A DNA stretch of 64,000 nt from Mycobacterium numidiamassiliense (lineage in GTDB: Bacteria > Actinomycetota > Actinomycetes > Mycobacteriales > Mycobacteriaceae): positions 3,314,965 to 3,378,964 of the forward strand of contig NZ_FUEZ01000004.1 in assembly GCF_900157365.1 (NCBI RefSeq). Direction: 5' to 3'. The position numbers and the translations under genes are program-made. Within the stretch, counting starts at the first letter, position 1. Each line of letters begins with the position of its first letter. The notes beneath the pieces are model-generated. The model was not told the DNA's origin and did no database searches. It was given only the letters and a program-made list of their open reading frames with translations. Of this stretch, positions 7,994 to 16,054 are shown one piece after another.

Positions 7994-8770
7994 TCAGGGC
8001 TTGGCGAAGCCCAATTGGGCCAGGATCTGCTGGCCGTTGTCGGACGTCACCAGCGTGACGAACTTTTGCGCCAGCGCCGGCCGCGGCGCCTTCTTCAACA
8101 CCGCGATCGGATAGACGTTGACCGCGCCGGAGGCCTCGGGAAAGTTGACCGTCGTCACCTTGTTTCCGGCGTTCTTGGCGTCGGTGACGTAGACCAGCCC
8201 GGCATCGACCTGACCGGTGATCACTTTGTCCAGGGTGTCGGTCACGCTGGGTTCTTCACTGACCGGGTTGAGGTGTACCCCTGTGCTGTCCTCGATGCGC
8301 TGGGTCGCCGCTCCGCACGGCACCGGCTGCTGGCAGGTGACCACGCTGATTCCCGGCTTGGTGAGATCAGCGAAAGCGGCGATCTTCTTCGGGTTGCCGG
8401 GGGCGGTGACGATGACCAGCGTGTTGGCAGCGAAGTTCGTCGGATCGCCGGCCAATAGCCCGGCCTTGACGACGGTGCTCATCTGCGCGTTGTCGGCCGA
8501 CGCGAAGACATCGGCCGTCGCTCCTTGGGTCAACTGCGTCGCGAGCTCCGAGGAGCCGGCGAACTCGAATTCGACGCCGCCGCCGGGATTGTCGCTCTTG
8601 AACCGCTCACTGAGCTGAGTGAACGCGGGCTTCAGTGAGGCCGCGGCGAACACCACGATCGACCCTGCGAGTGTCGTCGTCTGGGATGGCGGCGGAGACG
8701 GTGCTTTCTGGCTACATCCCGCCAGGCTCGCGATCAGCAATGTCGACACCAAAACGGCCACCTGACGCAT
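7994..8770 (-). CDS. modA: Molybdate-binding lipoprotein of ABC transporter
   Basis: The 258-residue periplasmic-type solute-binding protein has a lipoprotein signal: LLIASLAGC places the lipidated cysteine at residue 19. ModA family stretches include GSIVVFAAASLKPAFTQLSERF, VEFEFAGSSELATQL, GATADVFASADNAQM and PVPCGAATQ. It captures molybdate for ModBC (Rv1857 homolog). The start is ATG 8770, because the longer frame upstream would bury the signal peptide. Unlike the tightly packed modABC I know from M. tuberculosis, the stop lies about 1.25 kb from modB. Confidence 0.93.
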   Translation of the reverse strand: MRQVAVLVSTLLIASLAGCSQKAPSPPPSQTTTLAGSIVVFAAASLKPAFTQLSERFKSDNPGGGVEFEFAGSSELATQLTQGATADVFASADNAQMSTVVKAGLLAGDPTNFAANTLVIVTAPGNPKKIAAFADLTKPGISVVTCQQPVPCGAATQRIEDSTGVHLNPVSEEPSVTDTLDKVITGQVDAGLVYVTDAKNAGNKVTTVNFPEASGAVNVYPIAVLKKAPRPALAQKFVTLVTSDNGQQILAQLGFAKP

Positions 8771-9013
8771 GGGTGAAACCCTATCCTCGCGACACGGTGG
8801 GCCGCGTGTGGACCGACGCGGATCAGTGCAGCGCGCCGGCGTCGCACCGTCGGCCAAGAATAGTTATCGAATCGTCCGCGCGTCGTGGCGTCCTTAATTT
8901 CCCCTTAGAGCTACTGTCCAGTAACATCGTTTCGATCGACGCCATAACACGCTGAGATCCCAGGAATCGACGAAGTGCCAGGGTCTGGGTTCAACGGTGA
9001 ACATGAGGAGGTC

Positions 9014-9691
9014 ATGGCAGTGGAGGTGCTGGTAACCGGCGGAGACACGGAGCTGGGGCGGACGGTTGCCGAGGGCTTTCGCGATGACGGCCACAAAGTG
9101 ACCCTCGTGGGTGCTCGCCGCAGCGATCTCGAGGTCGCGGCCAAGGAGCTGGACGTCGACGCGATTGTCTGCGACATCACCGACCCGGCCAGTCTCGAAG
9201 ACGCTCGCGGGCTGTTCCCCCACCACCTGGACACCATCGTCAACGTGCCGGCCCCCACCTGGGATGCCGGCGACCCGCGCACCTACTCGATGGCCGATAC
9301 CGCCAAAGCCTGGCGCAACACCCTCGACACGACTGTGTTGTCGGCTGTGCTCACGGTGCAGGCCGTCGGCGACCATCTGCGCTCGGGCGGTTCCATCATC
9401 AGCGTGGTGCCGGAGAACCCACCGGCGGGCGGCGCCGACGCTGCGATCAAAGCGACACTCTCGAACTGGGTCGCCGGGCAGGCGACCGTTTTCGGCACCC
9501 GCGGTATCACGGTGAACGTCGTGGCCAGCGGCCGCAGCGTCCAGGCCGGTTACGACGGGCTTTCGCGCACACCGCCCTCTGTCGCGGCCGAGGTCGCGCG
9601 GTTGGCCCTGTTCCTGACCACCCCCGCGGCACGTCACATCACCGGCCAGACGCTGCACGTCAGCCACGGCGCGCTCGCGCAGTTCGCCTAA
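9014..9691 (+). CDS. Short-chain dehydrogenase/reductase (Rv1856c-like)
   Basis: The 225-residue Rossmann protein begins MAVEVLVTGGDTELGRTVAEGF, a variant of the SDR cofactor motif. It ends with the usual SDR tail (ARLALFLTTPAARHITGQTLHVSHG). The canonical YxxxK catalytic pair is not obvious: the corresponding region reads AAIKATLSNWVAGQA, so activity is uncertain. ATG 9014 is chosen because GAGGAG lies just upstream. It is followed by the LLM oxidoreductase gene, as in M. tuberculosis. Confidence 0.85.
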   Translation: MAVEVLVTGGDTELGRTVAEGFRDDGHKVTLVGARRSDLEVAAKELDVDAIVCDITDPASLEDARGLFPHHLDTIVNVPAPTWDAGDPRTYSMADTAKAWRNTLDTTVLSAVLTVQAVGDHLRSGGSIISVVPENPPAGGADAAIKATLSNWVAGQATVFGTRGITVNVVASGRSVQAGYDGLSRTPPSVAAEVARLALFLTTPAARHITGQTLHVSHGALAQFA

Positions 9692-9752
9692 GGCTCTTTC
9701 GCTCTCAGCTGAGAGTCTTCCGCTTTCCAGGGCGATCACTACGGTAGGAACC

Positions 9753-10670
9753 GTGGCTATTCGACTTGGCTTTCAGATCCCGAACTTCTCCTACGGCACC
9801 GGGGTAGAGCAACTCTTCCCCACGGTCATCGCGCAGGCCCAAGAGGCCGAATCGGCCGGATTCGACTCGGTCTTCCTGATGGACCACTTCTACCAACTGC
9901 CCATGCTGGGCGAACCCGACCAGCCGATGCTGGAGGCCTACACGGCGCTCGGCGCGCTGGCCACCGCGACCGAGCGGGTACAGCTCGGCACGCTGGTGAC
10001 CGGCAACACCTATCGCAATCCGACGCTGCTCGCCAAGACGATCACCACCCTCGACGTGGTGAGCCAAGGCCGGGCCATCCTGGGCATCGGTACGGGCTGG
10101 TTCGAACTCGAACACGACCAGCTGGGCTTCGACTTCGGCACCTTCACCGATAGGTTCAACCGGCTCGACGAGGCGCTGCAGATCATCCTGCCGATGATCA
10201 AGGGTGAGCGCCCGACTTTCGCGGGGACCTATTACCGCGCTACCGAGGCGATGGCCAATCCTCGCTTCCGCGAACACATTCCGCTGATGATCGGTGGCAG
10301 CGGCGAGAAGAAGACGATCCCGCTCGCCGCACGGCATTTCGACCACCTCAATGTGATTGCCGGCTTCGACGAGCTGCCGCGCAAGTTGCAGGTAGTGCGC
10401 GAGCAGTGCGAGAAGATCGGCCGCGACCCGGCCACCCTGGAGACCAGCCAGCTGATCACCGTGTTGCTTGACGACAGCATCAAACCCGACCAGATTCCGG
10501 CCGAGATGACCCAGCGGATGGCGGCGGGTAGCCCCGATTCGGTTGCCGACCAACTCAAGACGAAGGTGATCGACGCGGGCATCGACAGCCTTATCGTCAA
10601 CATCCCCTTCTACACGCCTGGTGTGGTGAAGGCGGCCGGAGATGCGTTGCGGCCCTTGGTCGGTCTGTAA
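9753..10670 (+). CDS. LLM class F420-dependent oxidoreductase (Rv1855c-like)
   Basis: The 305-residue luciferase-like monooxygenase-fold protein starts at GTG 9753. Family stretches are FDSVFLMDHFYQLP, RVQLGTLVTGNTYRNPTLLAK, TLDVVSQGRAILGIGTGWFE and HIPLMIGGSGEKKT. In mycobacteria most such proteins use reduced coenzyme F420 rather than FMN, and that assignment is by family. The substrate is unknown. It lies 61 bases after the SDR gene on the same strand, which suggests a two-gene unit. Confidence 0.88.
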   Translation: MAIRLGFQIPNFSYGTGVEQLFPTVIAQAQEAESAGFDSVFLMDHFYQLPMLGEPDQPMLEAYTALGALATATERVQLGTLVTGNTYRNPTLLAKTITTLDVVSQGRAILGIGTGWFELEHDQLGFDFGTFTDRFNRLDEALQIILPMIKGERPTFAGTYYRATEAMANPRFREHIPLMIGGSGEKKTIPLAARHFDHLNVIAGFDELPRKLQVVREQCEKIGRDPATLETSQLITVLLDDSIKPDQIPAEMTQRMAAGSPDSVADQLKTKVIDAGIDSLIVNIPFYTPGVVKAAGDALRPLVGL

Positions 10671-10846
10671 CGGGGGCCTCAATCGGTCGCCCGGCATGAC
10701 GCGAATCACGTTGTTGCGACCTGGCACAACGGGCCGGTGTGGTTGATGGCACAGGCTCACGATGGGGACTTTGCGCTGCGCGATGACTAGCGTGGTAGCT
10801 AACTGTCTTTGTCGCGTCGAGGAGCCCCGTCAGGAGCCGAAAAACC

Positions 10847-12238
10847 ATGAGTCCCCAGCCGGAAGTCACAGCTGAGCCGAAGCGTCGACACCAGGTCGTC
10901 ATCATCGGATCGGGATTCGGTGGACTCAATGCGGCAAAGAAGCTCAAGCACGCCGACGTCGACATCAAAATGATCGCGCGCACCACGCATCACTTGTTCC
11001 AGCCGTTGTTGTATCAAGTGGCGACCGGGATCATCTCCGAAGGTGAAATCGCCCCCGCGACCCGGGTGGTGCTGCGCAAGCAGCGCAATGTCCAGGTGCT
11101 GCTCGGCAACGTCACCCACATCGACCTGGAGGGCAAGCGGGTCGTCTCGGACCTGCTCGGCCACAGCTACGAAACGCCTTACGACACTTTGATCGTCGCT
11201 GCCGGTGCGGGCCAGTCGTACTTCGGCAACGACCATTTCGCCGAATTCGCGCCCGGCATGAAGTCGATCGACGACGCGCTGGAACTGCGTGGCCGGATCC
11301 TGAGCGCCTTCGAAGCGGCGGAACGATCAAACGACCCGGAACGCCGCAAGAAGTTGTTGACCTTCACAGTCGTCGGTGCTGGACCCACCGGCGTCGAAAT
11401 GGCCGGGCAGATAGCTGAATTGGCCGACCACACTCTCAAAGGCGCGTTCCGGCATATCGATTCGACGAAGGCTCGGGTGATCCTGCTCGACGCCGCGCCG
11501 GCGGTGCTGCCGCCGATGGGCGAAAAGCTGGGTGAACGCGCGGCCGCCCGCCTGGAGAAGATGGGCGTGGAGATTCAGCTGGGTGCGATGGTCACCGACG
11601 TGGACCGCGACGGCATCACCGTCAAGGACTCCGATGGCACCATCCGCCGCATCGAATCGGCGTGCAAGGTCTGGTCCGCCGGGGTGCAGGCCAGCCGGCT
11701 CGGCCGGGATCTGGCCGAGCAGTCGGCGGTCGAACTCGACCGCGCCGGGCGGGTGCAAGTGCTGCCCGATCTGTCCATCCCGGAGCACCCGAACGTGTTC
11801 GTCGTCGGCGATATGGCTGCCGTTGACGGTGTGCCCGGCGTCGCGCAGGGTGCGATTCAGGGCGCCAAGTACGTGGCCAAGACGATCAAGGCCGAATTGC
11901 TGGGTGCCGACCCGGCCGAGCGTGAGCCGTTCCAGTATTTCGACAAGGGTTCGATGGCCACGGTGTCGCGGTTCTCCGCGGTGGCCAAGATCGGTCCGCT
12001 GGAGTTCAGCGGCTTCATCGCTTGGCTGATGTGGCTGGTGCTGCACCTTGTGTACCTGGTCGGTTTCAAGAGCCAGATCACCACGTTGTTGTCGTGGACG
12101 TTGACCTTCTTGAGCGCCCGGCGCAGTCAGCTCACGATCACCGAGCAGCAGGCCTTCGCGCGAACGCGGCTCGAGCAACTAGCCGAACTCGCCGCTGAGG
12201 CGCATAGCCCGCAGCTGGCGGCGAGGGTGGCGAGCTAG
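10847..12238 (+). CDS. ndh: Type II NADH dehydrogenase
   Basis: The 463-residue single-subunit, non-proton-pumping NADH:menaquinone oxidoreductase corresponds to Rv1854c. The FAD motif VVIIGSGFGGLNAAKKL is at residues 13-29, the second dinucleotide motif TFVVGAGPTGVEMAG at about 180, and the FAD-contacting VFVVGDMAAVDG near 320. The C-terminal hydrophobic stretch GFIAWLMWLVLHLVYLVGF anchors it to the membrane. ATG 10847 has an AGGAGC ribosome-binding site. The enzyme recycles NADH for the respiratory chain. A hairpin overlaps its stop codon. Confidence 0.96.
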   Translation: MSPQPEVTAEPKRRHQVVIIGSGFGGLNAAKKLKHADVDIKMIARTTHHLFQPLLYQVATGIISEGEIAPATRVVLRKQRNVQVLLGNVTHIDLEGKRVVSDLLGHSYETPYDTLIVAAGAGQSYFGNDHFAEFAPGMKSIDDALELRGRILSAFEAAERSNDPERRKKLLTFTVVGAGPTGVEMAGQIAELADHTLKGAFRHIDSTKARVILLDAAPAVLPPMGEKLGERAAARLEKMGVEIQLGAMVTDVDRDGITVKDSDGTIRRIESACKVWSAGVQASRLGRDLAEQSAVELDRAGRVQVLPDLSIPEHPNVFVVGDMAAVDGVPGVAQGAIQGAKYVAKTIKAELLGADPAEREPFQYFDKGSMATVSRFSAVAKIGPLEFSGFIAWLMWLVLHLVYLVGFKSQITTLLSWTLTFLSARRSQLTITEQQAFARTRLEQLAELAAEAHSPQLAARVAS

Positions 12239-12255
12239 CCGACCAGCCGGTCGGC
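12238..12255 (+). terminator. Hairpin at the end of ndh
   Basis: A 7-bp perfect stem (GCCGACC/GGTCGGC) with a 4-base loop overlaps the last base of the ndh stop codon. No U-tract follows, as is common for mycobacterial terminators, so function is inferred. It lies between ndh and the convergent thioesterase gene. Confidence 0.45.
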
Positions 12256-12327
12256 CCGCCAAATGGTCGCGAAATCTGTTGCCGGATAGCGTAATTCGCT
12301 GAAGGGTGCCCGTGGCACCGCGACCAC

Positions 12328-12747
12328 TCAGCCGGGCTCGACCTCGAGATTTTGCAGCCGCACCTGCCCCCGGGCCACCACCCGATCGTCCGAGTCGGTG
12401 ATCGTGACCAACCACAGCTGCTGACGTCGGCCGCGATGGATCGGTTCGGTGACGCCGTAGATCATCCCCGAACCGATGGAACGCAGGAAGTCCGTGTTGT
12501 TGTTGACGCCGACGACGTTGCCGCCGCCTCGGGTGGCGAGCCAGGTGTAGGCCGACACGCTGGCCATGCTCTCGATGATCGAACAGTAGACACCGCCATG
12601 CACCAGTCCCATCGGCTGCAGCAGTTTCGGCGTGACCTCGAGCTGCGCGCGGGCACCGTCGGGGCTGAGTTCGGTGAAGCGCAGCCCGATTTCGGTGTCG
12701 AAGGGGGCGGTGAAATCCGGCGGGACGACGGCGTCTGACGTTGGCAC
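12328..12747 (-). CDS. PaaI-type hotdog thioesterase (Rv1847-like)
   Basis: The 139-residue protein has the hotdog-fold signature GLVHGGVYCSIIESMAS, with the His-Gly-Gly and downstream Glu typical of acyl-CoA thioesterases of the PaaI/4HBT superfamily. FLRSIGSG and a beta-strand-rich C-terminus (GRRQQLWLVTITD) fit the fold. The substrate is unknown. In M. tuberculosis the urease operon lies between this gene and ndh. Here only about 90 bases separate them. Confidence 0.87.
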   Translation of the reverse strand: MPTSDAVVPPDFTAPFDTEIGLRFTELSPDGARAQLEVTPKLLQPMGLVHGGVYCSIIESMASVSAYTWLATRGGGNVVGVNNNTDFLRSIGSGMIYGVTEPIHRGRRQQLWLVTITDSDDRVVARGQVRLQNLEVEPG

Positions 12748-12805
12748 GTTTTGTGTCTACACCATCGGTGACGTGGCCGACCGCGGCCGGTCGCCAGCCG
12801 GTGAC

Positions 12806-12908
12806 AAAAACAGGCGAGCCCCGTGCGCTACGGCACGGGGCTCGCCGATCGAGTAGACCGGGGGTCACTGCAGCCCTCAGGACACTCCGGCGGCCTGTTG
12901 CTCTCGAC
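12806..12908 (-). ncRNA. mrsI: Candidate iron-regulated small RNA (MrsI-like)
   Basis: This intergenic stretch carries a complete minus-strand transcription unit. It has an IdeR-like box overlapping a TATGCT -10 element (about 12915-12920), then roughly 100 bases, then a perfect 14-bp stem (12813-12826 with 12833-12846, 6-base loop). Five U residues follow in the RNA (12806-12810), making a textbook intrinsic terminator. The location between blaI and the thioesterase gene, and the strand, match MrsI (ncRv11846) of M. tuberculosis. MrsI is an IdeR-controlled sRNA that represses iron-using proteins. The 5' end is estimated from the -10 element. Identity with MrsI is inferred from position, size and promoter, not from alignment. 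Confidence 0.72.
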
Positions 12909-12918
12909 CAGAATCAGC

Positions 12919-12937
12919 ATAGGCAAGGCTGCCCTAA
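12919..12937 (-). promoter_or_regulatory. IdeR-like iron box
   Basis: On the minus strand the 19 bases read TTAGGGCAGCCTTGCCTAT, close to the IdeR consensus dyad with TTAGG and CCTA half-sites. It overlaps the likely promoter of the MrsI-like RNA, so iron-loaded IdeR would block transcription when iron is plentiful. Confidence 0.65.
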
Positions 12938-13026
12938 TTTTGCAAGGTTTTGTTGCGTACTGTGGAACTCATGCGCGGCTGGGTCTTCGGCGACCGGTCG
13001 TCGGGACCGATATTTGCCAGCTGTCT

Positions 13027-13045
13027 TTACGACGGTCGGTAGTAA
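13027..13045. promoter_or_regulatory. Candidate BlaI operator upstream of blaI
   Basis: TTACGAC, 5 bases, GTAGTAA form an inverted repeat with 6 of 7 matching pairs, 43 bases before blaI. BlaI/MecI repressors bind TAC/GTA-type dyads and mycobacterial BlaI represses its own operon, so autoregulation is likely here. Confidence 0.5.
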
Positions 13046-13088
13046 GCCGGAGTACGCTTTATTCGACCCTGATGGAGATGAACGAACT

Positions 13089-13505
13089 ATGGCCAAGCTG
13101 ACACGGCTAGGGGAACTTGAACGCGCGGTGATGGATCACTTGTGGTCCATGCCGGAACCGCAGACGGTCCGCCAGGTACACGAGGCGTTGTCGATGCGCC
13201 GCGACCTCGCCTACACCACGGTCATGACCGTGCTGCAACGATTGGCCAAGAAGAATCTGGTCTCGCAGATACGCGACGACCGTGCCCACCGGTACGCCCC
13301 TGTGCACGGCCGCGACGAGCTGGTCGCTGGCCTGATGGTGGACGCGCTGGCTCAGGCCGAGGACTCCGGGGACCGACAGGCCGCGCTGGTGCATTTCGTC
13401 GAGCGAGTCGGGGCAGATGAGGCCGATGCGCTGCGGCGTGCGCTCGCCGAATTGGAAGCGAACCAACGCAATCGGCGGTCGGCTGGCGCCACAGCGGAGG
13501 ACTAA
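13089..13505 (+). CDS. blaI: BlaI-family transcriptional repressor
   Basis: The 138-residue winged-helix repressor corresponds to Rv1846c. The DNA-binding part is near residues 10-70 (LERAVMDHLWS, QTVRQVHEALS, LAYTTVMTVLQRLAKKNLV). The C-terminal part (about 85-125) is a dimerisation helix region. The family controls beta-lactamase and cell-wall stress genes and is inactivated when a BlaR-type M56 peptidase signals. ATG 13089 gives the correct N-terminus; the same frame extends upstream without homology. The M56 peptidase gene follows 14 bases later, so sensor and repressor are cotranscribed. Confidence 0.95.
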   Translation: MAKLTRLGELERAVMDHLWSMPEPQTVRQVHEALSMRRDLAYTTVMTVLQRLAKKNLVSQIRDDRAHRYAPVHGRDELVAGLMVDALAQAEDSGDRQAALVHFVERVGADEADALRRALAELEANQRNRRSAGATAED

Positions 13506-13519
13506 GGGACACTGAGGGT

Positions 13520-14470
13520 GTGTCCGCCCTGGCATTCACCGTTCTCGCGGTGTTTTTCGCCGGTCCCGCGCCCGCCCTCCTAGCCCGGGCGACGTGGCCG
13601 CACCGCGCACCGCGCGCCGCAATGGTGTTGTGGCAAGCCGTCGCGCTGGCCGCTGTGCTCTCTGCGTTCAGCGCGGGCATCGCGATCGCCACCCGAGTGC
13701 TCATGCCCGGAGCGGATGGCCGGCCCACGGCCAGCATCATCGACGCGGAGGAGCGGCTTGGCTGGCCGCTGTGGGCGACATACATGGGTGTCTTCACCCT
13801 GACAGTGCTGGTCGGCGTCCGGTTGATGGTCGCCCTGGCAAGGGTGGCCATCGCGAATCGGCGCCGGCGGGCCCACCACCGCATGGTGGTCGACCTGGTC
13901 GGCGTCGGTCACGACGCGGTGCTGACCGAGCCGTGCGCCGGCACCCGGGACCTGCGCGTCCTGGACGTGGCGCAACCTCTCGCCTACTGCCTGCCGGGTG
14001 TGCGCAGCCGGGTGGTGGTCAGCGAGGGAACGCTGAATGTGCTCGCCGACAATGAAGTTGCGGCGATCCTCACTCATGAGCGGGCCCATCTGCGGGCCCG
14101 GCACGATCTCGTTCTCGAGGCCTTCACCGCGGTGCACGCCGCGTTTCCGCGGCTGGTCCGCAGCGCCAACGCACTGCGCGCGGTGCAGCTGCTCGCCGAG
14201 CTGCTGGCGGACGACGCCGCGGTGCGCGCGACGGGGCGCACTCCCCTGGCCCGCGCGCTGGTCGCCTGCGCGTCGGGCCGTGCGCCGTCCGGTGCGCTGG
14301 CCGCCGGGGGGCACAGCACCGTGATGCGAGTGCGCCGGCTGTCTGGACGCGGCAACAGCATGATGTTGTCCGTCGCCGCCTATCTGGCCGCGGCGGCCGT
14401 GATCGGTGTGCCGACGGTCGCGGTGGTCGTCCCGTGGCTGACCGAGTTACAGCGGCTGTTCACCCTGTAG
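13520..14470 (+). CDS. M56-family membrane metallopeptidase (BlaR1-like, Rv1845c-like)
   Basis: The 316-residue protein has four hydrophobic segments (about 2-22, 34-58, 84-108 and 287-308). A zinc-protease motif HERAH at residues 186-190 lies in a cytoplasmic-facing domain (VVVSEGTLNVLADNEVAAIL precedes it). M56 peptidases sense cell-wall stress and cleave BlaI. This short form lacks the penicillin-binding sensor domain of staphylococcal BlaR1, as does the M. tuberculosis protein. GTG 13520 follows a GAGG site. Pairing with blaI supports the role. Confidence 0.9.
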   Translation: MSALAFTVLAVFFAGPAPALLARATWPHRAPRAAMVLWQAVALAAVLSAFSAGIAIATRVLMPGADGRPTASIIDAEERLGWPLWATYMGVFTLTVLVGVRLMVALARVAIANRRRRAHHRMVVDLVGVGHDAVLTEPCAGTRDLRVLDVAQPLAYCLPGVRSRVVVSEGTLNVLADNEVAAILTHERAHLRARHDLVLEAFTAVHAAFPRLVRSANALRAVQLLAELLADDAAVRATGRTPLARALVACASGRAPSGALAAGGHSTVMRVRRLSGRGNSMMLSVAAYLAAAAVIGVPTVAVVVPWLTELQRLFTL

Positions 14471-14472
14471 TA

Positions 14473-14491
14473 CCCGCCCCGAATGGGCGGG
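14473..14491 (+). terminator. GC hairpin after the blaI operon
   Basis: CCCGCCC and GGGCGGG form a perfect 7-bp stem with a 5-base loop, 2 bases after the stop of the M56 peptidase gene. There is no U-tract. It separates this operon from gnd1. Confidence 0.45.
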
Positions 14492-14561
14492 CTGAGCAGT
14501 CGCCGCGGGGCTGTGCCACAGTGTCGGAAAAGCTTTGGAACGCAAACCTGAGAGGCGAGAC

Positions 14562-16019
14562 ATGAGTTCGTCGGATTCGACAACCGGGACGGCGCAAATC
14601 GGTGTCACGGGCCTGGCCGTGATGGGTTCGAACCTCGCCCGCAACTTCGCCCATCACGGTTACACCGTCGCGCTGCACAACCGGTCGATCGCCAAGACCG
14701 ACGCGCTACTCAAGGAGCACGGCGACGAGGGCAAGTTCGTCCGTTCGGAGACCATCCAGGAATTCCTGGACGCACTGGAGAAGCCGCGGCGCGTGATCAT
14801 CATGGTCAAGGCGGGCGACCCGACCGACGCCGTCATCAACGAGCTCGCCGACGCCATGGAAGAAGGCGACATCATCATCGACGGCGGCAACGCCCTCTAC
14901 ACCGACACCATCCGCCGCGAGAAGGCGATACGCGAGCGGGGCCTGCACTTCGTCGGCGCCGGCATCTCGGGTGGCGAGGAGGGCGCGCTGAACGGGCCGT
15001 CGATCATGCCGGGTGGTCCGGCCGAGTCGTACAAGTCGCTGGGCCCGCTGCTCGAGGAGATCTCCGCGCACGTCGACGGTGTGCCGTGCTGCACCCACGT
15101 CGGCCCCGACGGCGCCGGCCACTTCGTAAAGATGGTGCACAACGGCATCGAGTACTCCGACATGCAGCTGATCGGTGAGGCCTACCAACTGCTGCGCGAC
15201 GGCCTCGGCAAGAGTGCACCCGAGATCGCGGACGTCTTCGCCGAGTGGAACAAGGGCGACCTGGACAGCTTCCTCATCGAGATCACCGCGCAGGTGCTGC
15301 GGCAGAAAGACGCCAAGACCGGCAAGCCGCTCGTCGACCTCATCCTCGACGAGGCCGAGCAAAAGGGCACCGGCCGCTGGACGGTGAAGTCGGCGCTGGA
15401 CCTCGGCGTGCCCGTCACCGGCATCGCGGAGGCGGTGTTCGCCCGCGCGCTGTCGGGGTCGGTGGCTCAGCGCAAGGCCACTACGGGCCTGGCTTCGGGC
15501 GAGCTGGGCGCCAAGCCCACCGACGCGAAGCAGTTCGTCGACGACGTCAGTAAGGCGTTGTACGCGTCCAAGATCATCGCGTATGCCCAGGGGTTCAACC
15601 AGATTCAGGCCGGCAGCACCGAATACAACTGGGGCATCAAGCCCGGTGACATGGCCACCATCTGGCGCGGCGGCTGCATCATCCGCGCCAAGTTCCTCAA
15701 TCGGATCAAGGAGGCGTTCGACGAGGACGCCGATCTGCCGTCGCTGATCGTCGCGCCGTACTTCCGCTCCGCCATCGAGGAATCCATCGACAGCTGGCGT
15801 CGCGTCGTCGTGACCGCGACGCAACTGGGTATTCCGATCCCCGGGTTCGCCTCCGCGCTGTCCTACTACGACGCGCTGCGCACTGAACGGCTGCCCGCCG
15901 CGCTGACCCAGGGCCTGCGCGACTTCTTCGGAGCCCACACCTACGGGCGCATCGACGAAGATCCTGCCAAGCGCTTCCACACCCTGTGGAGCGGCGACCG
16001 CACCGAGGTACCGGCCTAG
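14562..16019 (+). CDS. gnd1: 6-phosphogluconate dehydrogenase, decarboxylating
   Basis: The 485-residue enzyme of the oxidative pentose phosphate pathway converts 6-phosphogluconate to ribulose 5-phosphate, giving NADPH. The nucleotide-binding motif GLAVMGSNLARNFA lies near residue 17. FVGAGISGGEEGALNGPSIM and GHFVKMVHNGIEYSDMQ hold the substrate-binding and catalytic Lys/Glu residues, and the helical domain follows with TGRWTVKSALDLGVP. ATG 14562 is chosen: GAGAGGCGAG precedes it and the length equals that of Rv1844c. guaB1 follows on the same strand. Confidence 0.97.
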   Translation: MSSSDSTTGTAQIGVTGLAVMGSNLARNFAHHGYTVALHNRSIAKTDALLKEHGDEGKFVRSETIQEFLDALEKPRRVIIMVKAGDPTDAVINELADAMEEGDIIIDGGNALYTDTIRREKAIRERGLHFVGAGISGGEEGALNGPSIMPGGPAESYKSLGPLLEEISAHVDGVPCCTHVGPDGAGHFVKMVHNGIEYSDMQLIGEAYQLLRDGLGKSAPEIADVFAEWNKGDLDSFLIEITAQVLRQKDAKTGKPLVDLILDEAEQKGTGRWTVKSALDLGVPVTGIAEAVFARALSGSVAQRKATTGLASGELGAKPTDAKQFVDDVSKALYASKIIAYAQGFNQIQAGSTEYNWGIKPGDMATIWRGGCIIRAKFLNRIKEAFDEDADLPSLIVAPYFRSAIEESIDSWRRVVVTATQLGIPIPGFASALSYYDALRTERLPAALTQGLRDFFGAHTYGRIDEDPAKRFHTLWSGDRTEVPA

Positions 16020-16054
16020 CGCGGTTGTCGGGGCGAAGGGGACAATCGAGGGCG

